From NCBI GenBank assembly GCA_944392755.1, contig CALXXT010000070.1:26138-90137 (forward strand): a stretch of 64,000 nt of DNA, read 5' to 3'. The notes beneath the pieces were generated by a model, which worked only from the letters and a program-made list of their open reading frames with translations, ran no database searches and had not been told where the DNA came from. The stretch comes from an uncultured Sutterella sp. (GTDB taxonomy: Bacteria; Pseudomonadota; Gammaproteobacteria; Burkholderiales; Burkholderiaceae_F). This document shows, one piece after another, positions 60,357-64,000 of the stretch. The stretch's first letter is position 1; every line of letters starts with the position of its first letter. Both the position numbers and the translations under genes were made by a program.

Positions 60357-61855
60357 GAAGCCACTCCTTCCTGCGGCCACAGACCGGCCATCCAGCGGCC
60401 CACTTCTTCAATCGTGAGCTCGCGCTTCGGCACTGCCGGGGATAGACGGCCCCGATGCATCACCGCGATGCGGTCGGAAATTTCAAAGAGTTCGTCGATT
60501 TCTTCGGAAACGACCACGATGGCCGCCCCCTCCTCCCGCAGACGCATCAGTGCATTGCGGATGACCGCCGCCGCCCCCACGTCGACGCCCCAAGTGGGCT
60601 GATTGACGAGGAGCACGCGGGGCCGCTGAAGAATCTCGCGGCCCATGATGAATTTCTGCAGATTGCCGCCCGAGAGACCGCCCGCAGCCTTGTCTTCGTT
60701 TGGCGTCTTCACGTGAAAGCGATTGATCACTTCCTTGGCAAATTCCCGCGCGCGCTGCTGAAGAATGAAGCCGCCCTTGGTGAAGCTGTCACCCGTCAAA
60801 TAGGTGTTGGCGACGAGTGAGAGTTCTGGAACTGCTGCATGACCGAGACGCTGCTCGGGCACATAGCGCAGCCCCGAAATGCGGCGAGCCTTCGTGTCGA
60901 GATTCCCGATCGGATGACCGAAAAGCCGAACCATGTCGGGCTCGGTCAAATATTCTCCCGAAGCGGCCGCCATGAAGCGCGCCTGCCCGTTTCCGGAAAT
61001 GCCGGCAATGCCGACGATTTCACCCGCCCGGACTTGGAGCGAGATCGATTCGGTCCCGCAAACCTTTTCCGTTCCGGGCGTCGTGAGACCGTGAAATTCC
61101 AGCACGACGTCGCCCGCTTCGCCGCCCGCTTCGCGGATGGCGGGAGGATCGCCCCCGATCATGAGGCGGGCGAGGCTTGCTTCCGTTTCCTTCTTCGGAT
61201 TGACGCTTGCAACGATCCTGCCCGCCCGAAGCACGGCGCAGCGGTCGGCCAGTTCTCGGATTTCGTCGAGCTTGTGCGAGATGAAGAGAATCGTCACGCC
61301 TTCGGCGGCAAGCTGGTGAAGCGTCTTGAATAGCTTGGCCACAGCCTGCGGCGTCAGCACCGACGTAGGCTCGTCGAGAATGAGAAGCTTGGGATTCGTC
61401 ATCAGCGCGCGAATGATTTCGATGCGCTGCCGCTCGCCCATGGAGAGCTCCATCACGACCGCCGAAGGATCGACCTCGAGACCGTATTGACGGCCGAGAC
61501 GCTCGATCTCGCGGGAGACTTCGGCCACCGTCATCGGCTTCGTCTGCCCGAGCAGAACGTTTTCCGCTGCGGTCAACGTGTCGAAAAGCGCAAAGTGCTG
61601 GTGAACCATCGCGACGCCCCGAGCCCGCGCTTGAGCCGGAGAGTCCACGTCGAACGGCATGCCGTCGAATTCAATCTCGCCCTCATCCGGACGGGTCGCC
61701 CCGTAGATGATGCGCATCAGCGTCGATTTGCCAGCACCGTTTTCGCCTAAAACGGCTAATACTTCGCCCGGCATCGCGTCGAGCGAAATCCGATCGTTAG
61801 CTGTGATCCCTGGATAACGCTTGGTGATGCCGCGCAGAGAGAGGCGTGGAGTCAT
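60353..61855 (-). CDS. BMP-type nucleoside ABC transporter ATP-binding protein
   Basis: 500 aa from the ATG at 61855, two ABC domains in tandem as in NupO/RbsA-like proteins. Domain 1 has a full Walker A (GENGAGKST), signature LSMGERQRIEI and Walker B LLILDEPTSVL. Domain 2 has a degenerate Walker A (GISGNGQAR) with signature LSGGNLQKFIMGREI and LLVNQPTWGVD; such degeneracy is normal for this family. It powers import of a nucleoside-like substrate. The ribosome site is poor, and a 7-bp hairpin lies 26 bp upstream in the leader. Confidence 0.93.
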   Translation of the reverse strand: MTPRLSLRGITKRYPGITANDRISLDAMPGEVLAVLGENGAGKSTLMRIIYGATRPDEGEIEFDGMPFDVDSPAQARARGVAMVHQHFALFDTLTAAENVLLGQTKPMTVAEVSREIERLGRQYGLEVDPSAVVMELSMGERQRIEIIRALMTNPKLLILDEPTSVLTPQAVAKLFKTLHQLAAEGVTILFISHKLDEIRELADRCAVLRAGRIVASVNPKKETEASLARLMIGGDPPAIREAGGEAGDVVLEFHGLTTPGTEKVCGTESISLQVRAGEIVGIAGISGNGQARFMAAASGEYLTEPDMVRLFGHPIGNLDTKARRISGLRYVPEQRLGHAAVPELSLVANTYLTGDSFTKGGFILQQRAREFAKEVINRFHVKTPNEDKAAGGLSGGNLQKFIMGREILQRPRVLLVNQPTWGVDVGAAAVIRNALMRLREEGAAIVVVSEEIDELFEISDRIAVMHRGRLSPAVPKRELTIEEVGRWMAGLWPQEGVAS

Positions 61856-61880
61856 GAAGGAGCTCGTCTGAGAGAAAGGC

Positions 61881-61898
61881 CGACGTGAAGACACGTCG
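61881..61898 (-). promoter_or_regulatory. Leader hairpin upstream of the ABC transporter genes
   Basis: CGACGTG, tetraloop and CACGTCG form a 7-bp stem, followed on the minus strand by GCCTTTCTCTC, in the 5' leader of the ATPase gene. It could act as a weak attenuator. Confidence 0.35.
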
Positions 61899-61963
61899 CG
61901 GGCTTGAAACAAATAATTTTAAACTTTTGGTCGAACTTCTTGCCGCAATTTTCAAACTTCGAC

Positions 61964-61991
61964 TTGCGTTTTTCGCGCCAATGATTAAAAT
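61964..61991 (+). promoter_or_regulatory. Promoter of tRNA-Arg
   Basis: TTGCGT and TAAAAT, 16 bp apart, 13 bp before the mature tRNA 5' end. The AT-rich surroundings support it. Confidence 0.6.
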
Positions 61992-62004
61992 ACGTTTCTC
62001 GCAA

Positions 62005-62081
62005 GCGGCTGTAGCTCAGTTGGATAGAGTATCTGGCTACGAACCAGAGGGTCGTGGGTTCGAATCCTGCCAGCCGCGCCA
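62005..62081 (+). tRNA. tRNA-Arg (anticodon ACG)
   Basis: 77 bases with encoded CCA. Acceptor stem GCGGCTG/CAGCCGC with discriminator G; anticodon stem TCTGG/CCAGA with loop CTACGAA, giving anticodon ACG (read as ICG after editing by TadA); T-arm GGGTTCGAATCC intact. It reads CGU, CGC and CGA codons. Confidence 0.97.
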
Positions 62082-62091
62082 AGTTTCATGG

Positions 62092-62128
62092 CTGTCGAGG
62101 GAGTGATCTCCTTCGGCAGTTTTTTTTT
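62092..62128 (+). terminator. Terminator after tRNA-Arg
   Basis: CTGTCGAGGGAG, TGAT and CTCCTTCGGCAG form a 12-bp stem with two G-T pairs, then a run of nine T. Confidence 0.9.
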
Positions 62129-62235
62129 CGCCTGTTCTCTTTACTTTTTCGTCCTTGAATGCTATCCTTCGCATTCTGATTTTTCTGTCTACTTCAGAAA
62201 ATCCCTGCGGCGCGCAAGCGCACCAGGCTTTGTGC

Positions 62236-62328
62236 GGAGAAGTGGCAGAGAGGTCGAATGCACACCCCTGCTAAGGGTGCAGGTCCGAATTAAGGGCCTC
62301 GGGGGTTCGAATCCCCCCTTCTCCGCCA
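62236..62328 (+). tRNA. tRNA-Ser (anticodon GCT)
   Basis: 93 bases with encoded CCA and a long variable arm, as expected for serine tRNA. Acceptor GGAGAAG/CTTCTCC with discriminator G; anticodon stem CACCC/GGGTG with loop CTGCTAA, anticodon GCT, reading AGC and AGU. Confidence 0.97.
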
Positions 62329-62342
62329 TCAATTCATTTAAG

Positions 62343-62379
62343 AAAACCCCGAGAATCCTTTGATTTCTCGGGGTTTTTC
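62343..62379. terminator. Terminator after tRNA-Ser
   Basis: AAAACCCCGAGAA pairs with TTCTCGGGGTTTT (13 bp), followed by TCTTTG. It also faces the end of the truncated oxidoreductase on the other strand. Confidence 0.9.
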
Positions 62380-62384
62380 TTTGT

Positions 62385-62705
62385 TCAAACGTCGAGCGAA
62401 TTAAGGAGTTCGGCAAGACGCTTTGCATGATCCTCAGAGAGGCGATGCTGCTCCTCGATTTTGACCGGATCTGTTCGGTAAAGATAGCTCACTCCGCTGG
62501 TACGAATACACCCGGCAAGAGTCATCTGACAGAGCCGGCAGGTCGCCTCAAAACCTTTCAAAAGTTCATCAAGTTCCACACCCATGGTTCCCTCAACGGC
62601 ATAGGCGCTCGAAGATGCGCCTGTCGTGAGAGAAAGAACGAGCTTCTTACCCTTTAGCTTGTCGCCCTTGCGGCCATGCGAAAAACCGTAAAAAACAAAA
62701 GGAAT
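62385..62705 (-). pseudogene. C-terminal remnant of a flavodoxin-fold NAD(P)H:quinone oxidoreductase
   Basis: About 105 codons remain. The visible part (FYGFSHGRKGDKLKGKKLV, SLTTGASSSAYAVEG, then a Leu-rich segment and CRIRTSG-like C-terminal strand) matches the second half of KefF/MdaB/NQO-type enzymes, which begin with a flavin-binding strand missing here. The homology stops where the IS256-family transposase element begins, and the only upstream start is a TTG inside the element. The gene was most likely cut by the insertion, and the N-terminal half should lie beyond the element, outside the window. Confidence 0.7.
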
Positions 62706-64000
62706 GTCAGAAATTTCATGTAAATGGTGATTTGGCACAAAGTTATTCAAGGTAATCCGTGAATCTGCTGCCGTACAGAATGGCCATTTCTTCCATTGCA
62801 GCCGACCATGTTCTTGTCGGCCGCCTCCATTTTTGCAGCACCTCTCTCAGCGACAGCCAGACGAGCTTCTTGGCCGCTTCATCCGTGCTGAAGCAGCCCT
62901 TCGTCTTAATCGCCTTCCTGATCGTCCTGTTCAGACTCTCAATGGCGTTCGTCGTGTAAATCAGCTTCCGAATGCCGGGCGAAAAAGCAAAAAACGGAAT
63001 CACTCGATCCCAGGCGCTTTCCCACATATCCGCGACGCGCGCATACCGCTCGCCGAGTTCACTTTCTTTGAATGCCTCCAGCGCTGCCCTTGCTGCATCC
63101 GTCGTCGCGGCCGAGTAAATGGGCTTGACGGCTGCCGCAAGTGCGGCCCGGTTCTTCTGGCTCACGCATACCAAGCTGTTGCGAATCAGGTGAACAATGC
63201 ACGTCTGCAGAGTCGAGCTTGGGAAAGCCGTCTCAAGGGCCTTGGGAAGTCCCTTCAAGCCATCCGTAACGGCAATCAAAATGTCTTGCACGCCCCTGGC
63301 CTTGAGCTCATTAAAAACTGACAGCCAGAACGAAGCGCTCTCGGTTTCATCAAGCCAAAGTCCGAGAATGTCTTTTGTTCCGTCGACGCGTACGGCAAGT
63401 GCAATGTGCATGGCCTTAGGGATCACAGCTCCCGAGGCAGAACGAATCTTGATGCGGATCGCATCAAAGAAGACAACCGGGTACATGGGCTCGAGCGGGC
63501 GATTCTGCCACTTATTGACGGAGGCCATGACTTCGTCCGTTACCGCTGAAATCAAGTCCGGACTCACGTCCGTGCCGTACTGCTCTTTCAAGAAGCTTTG
63601 AATATCGCGCGTGGACATGCCCCGGGCATAGAGACCTATGATCTGATCGTCAAAGCCCTCAAACCGCCGAGAATGCTTCGGAACGATGCGAGGCAGAAAA
63701 CGACCGCGTCGGTCTCTCGGATACTCGATGCGAACTTTGCCGCTCTTAGTGGAGACGGTCTTCTCCCCGTAGCCGTTGCGGCTATTGCCCGCGGCCTCAG
63801 GGTCTAGCGAAGCCTGCCTGACTTCCTCTTTGAGAAAGTGGTTCATTTCGCCCTGCATGGCACGTTCCAGAAACGCTTTCATGAAGAGCTTGCTGTAGTT
63901 CACGACCTCTTCTTGAGTCGTTGCGTTCAGGCCGCTCTGCGCAACCATGGCTTCGATCGCGGCGTAGGTAGGGTCTTTCGGCTTGGAAGGTTTGCGTCCC
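62706..64000 (-). mobile_element. IS256-family insertion sequence (one end in window)
   Basis: A Mutator/IS256-type transposase gene plus about 37 bp to its 3' side that separates it from the truncated oxidoreductase. The exact left end is uncertain (about 62700-62735) because the partner inverted repeat lies outside the window. The segment is visibly more AT-rich than the flanking housekeeping genes. Confidence 0.75.
62743..64000 (-). CDS. IS256-family (Mutator-type) transposase, 5' end beyond window
   Basis: At least 418 codons; the frame is still open at 64000 (reading GRKPSKPKDPTYAAIEA before the Met at 63948), so the N-terminus is cut by the window edge. The DDE nuclease is intact: PVVFFDAIRIKI, ILIAVTDGLKGLPKAL with the second Asp, and YTTNAIESLNRTIRKAIKTKG with the Glu. 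KTVSTKSGKVRIEYPRDRRGRF and GLYARGMSTRDIQSFL are typical of the family. The element looks functional within the window. It transposes by a copy-out mechanism through circular intermediates. Confidence 0.95.
   Translation of the reverse strand, partial: GRKPSKPKDPTYAAIEAMVAQSGLNATTQEEVVNYSKLFMKAFLERAMQGEMNHFLKEEVRQASLDPEAAGNSRNGYGEKTVSTKSGKVRIEYPRDRRGRFLPRIVPKHSRRFEGFDDQIIGLYARGMSTRDIQSFLKEQYGTDVSPDLISAVTDEVMASVNKWQNRPLEPMYPVVFFDAIRIKIRSASGAVIPKAMHIALAVRVDGTKDILGLWLDETESASFWLSVFNELKARGVQDILIAVTDGLKGLPKALETAFPSSTLQTCIVHLIRNSLVCVSQKNRAALAAAVKPIYSAATTDAARAALEAFKESELGERYARVADMWESAWDRVIPFFAFSPGIRKLIYTTNAIESLNRTIRKAIKTKGCFSTDEAAKKLVWLSLREVLQKWRRPTRTWSAAMEEMAILYGSRFTDYLE

Noticed and set aside
62005-62328. 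tRNA genes as attachment site of an integrated island
   Set aside because: Both tRNAs are complete, no integrase gene is adjacent, and no repeated tRNA 3' end was seen nearby.
62385-62750. Intact 121-aa gene starting at TTG 62750
   Set aside because: The first residues derive from the IS end, there is no ribosome site, and the homology begins in the middle of a flavodoxin fold; it is scored as a pseudogene.
1-64000. CRISPR array, rRNA operon or prophage
   Set aside because: No regularly spaced repeats, rRNA sequence or phage structural genes were seen anywhere in the window.

Overview
This window looks like chromosomal DNA of a high-GC betaproteobacterium of the order Burkholderiales, most likely a gut-associated, anaerobic and asaccharolytic member of the Sutterellaceae. 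That placement is inference. It rests on the betaproteobacterial gene set (fimV-truA-accD-folC, bamD, rimO, mltB, gltA, mdh), on a pyruvate:ferredoxin-type oxidoreductase that aerobic relatives usually lack, and on many amino-acid transporters with almost no sugar genes.

Layout. 1-8.4 kb (minus strand): folC (partial), accD, truA, fimV, an adenosine deaminase, rimO, pgeF and rluD. 8.4-20.5 kb: bamD, an iron-containing alcohol dehydrogenase, a UMF1-type MFS transporter coupled to a deacetylase, mltB, an EamA exporter, an FAH-family enzyme, pssA, a WYL regulator, an M20 amidohydrolase and psd. 20.6-22.1 kb: an AIM24-like protein and a SIMPL-domain protein. 22.5-31.3 kb: four tandem neurotransmitter:sodium-symporter (NSS) paralogues, interrupted between the second and third by a very large fusion of a YidC-like insertase domain to a sulfatase/LTA-synthase-like domain. 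This is the most unusual locus here. 31.4-42.2 kb: a flavodoxin-ferredoxin protein, an RlmD/TrmA-type RNA methyltransferase, a DinG/YoaA helicase, a secreted repeat-bearing coiled-coil protein of unknown function, a nitroreductase, gltA, a Tat-type metallo-beta-lactamase-fold hydrolase, a radical SAM protein and mdh. 42.4-49.2 kb: a four-gene 2-oxoacid oxidoreductase operon whose last subunit fuses a GltD-like flavoprotein to a ferredoxin, then a flavoprotein with two FMN-binding domains and a fumarate-reductase-like FAD domain. 49.3-57 kb: a TerC/CBS/CorC membrane protein, a solitary PIN-domain protein, a sodium:alanine/glycine symporter, rmuC, a TauE/SafE transporter and an MFS transporter. 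57-61.9 kb: a BMP-type nucleoside ABC importer. 62-64 kb: tRNA-Arg(ACG), tRNA-Ser(GCT), a truncated NAD(P)H:quinone oxidoreductase and an IS256-family transposase running off the window.

How the genes fit together. Amino acids would enter through the NSS and AGCS transporters, and nucleosides through the BMP system, with adenosine deaminase for salvage. Carbon would pass through the 2-oxoacid oxidoreductase, citrate synthase and malate dehydrogenase. The flavin-rich reductase could serve as an anaerobic electron sink. The usual Burkholderiales trp genes between truA and accD are missing, which would fit reliance on imported tryptophan. pssA and psd together make phosphatidylethanolamine, bamD and mltB serve the envelope, and the YidC-sulfatase fusion may modify an envelope glycan or lipid. 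No CRISPR array, rRNA or prophage was seen.
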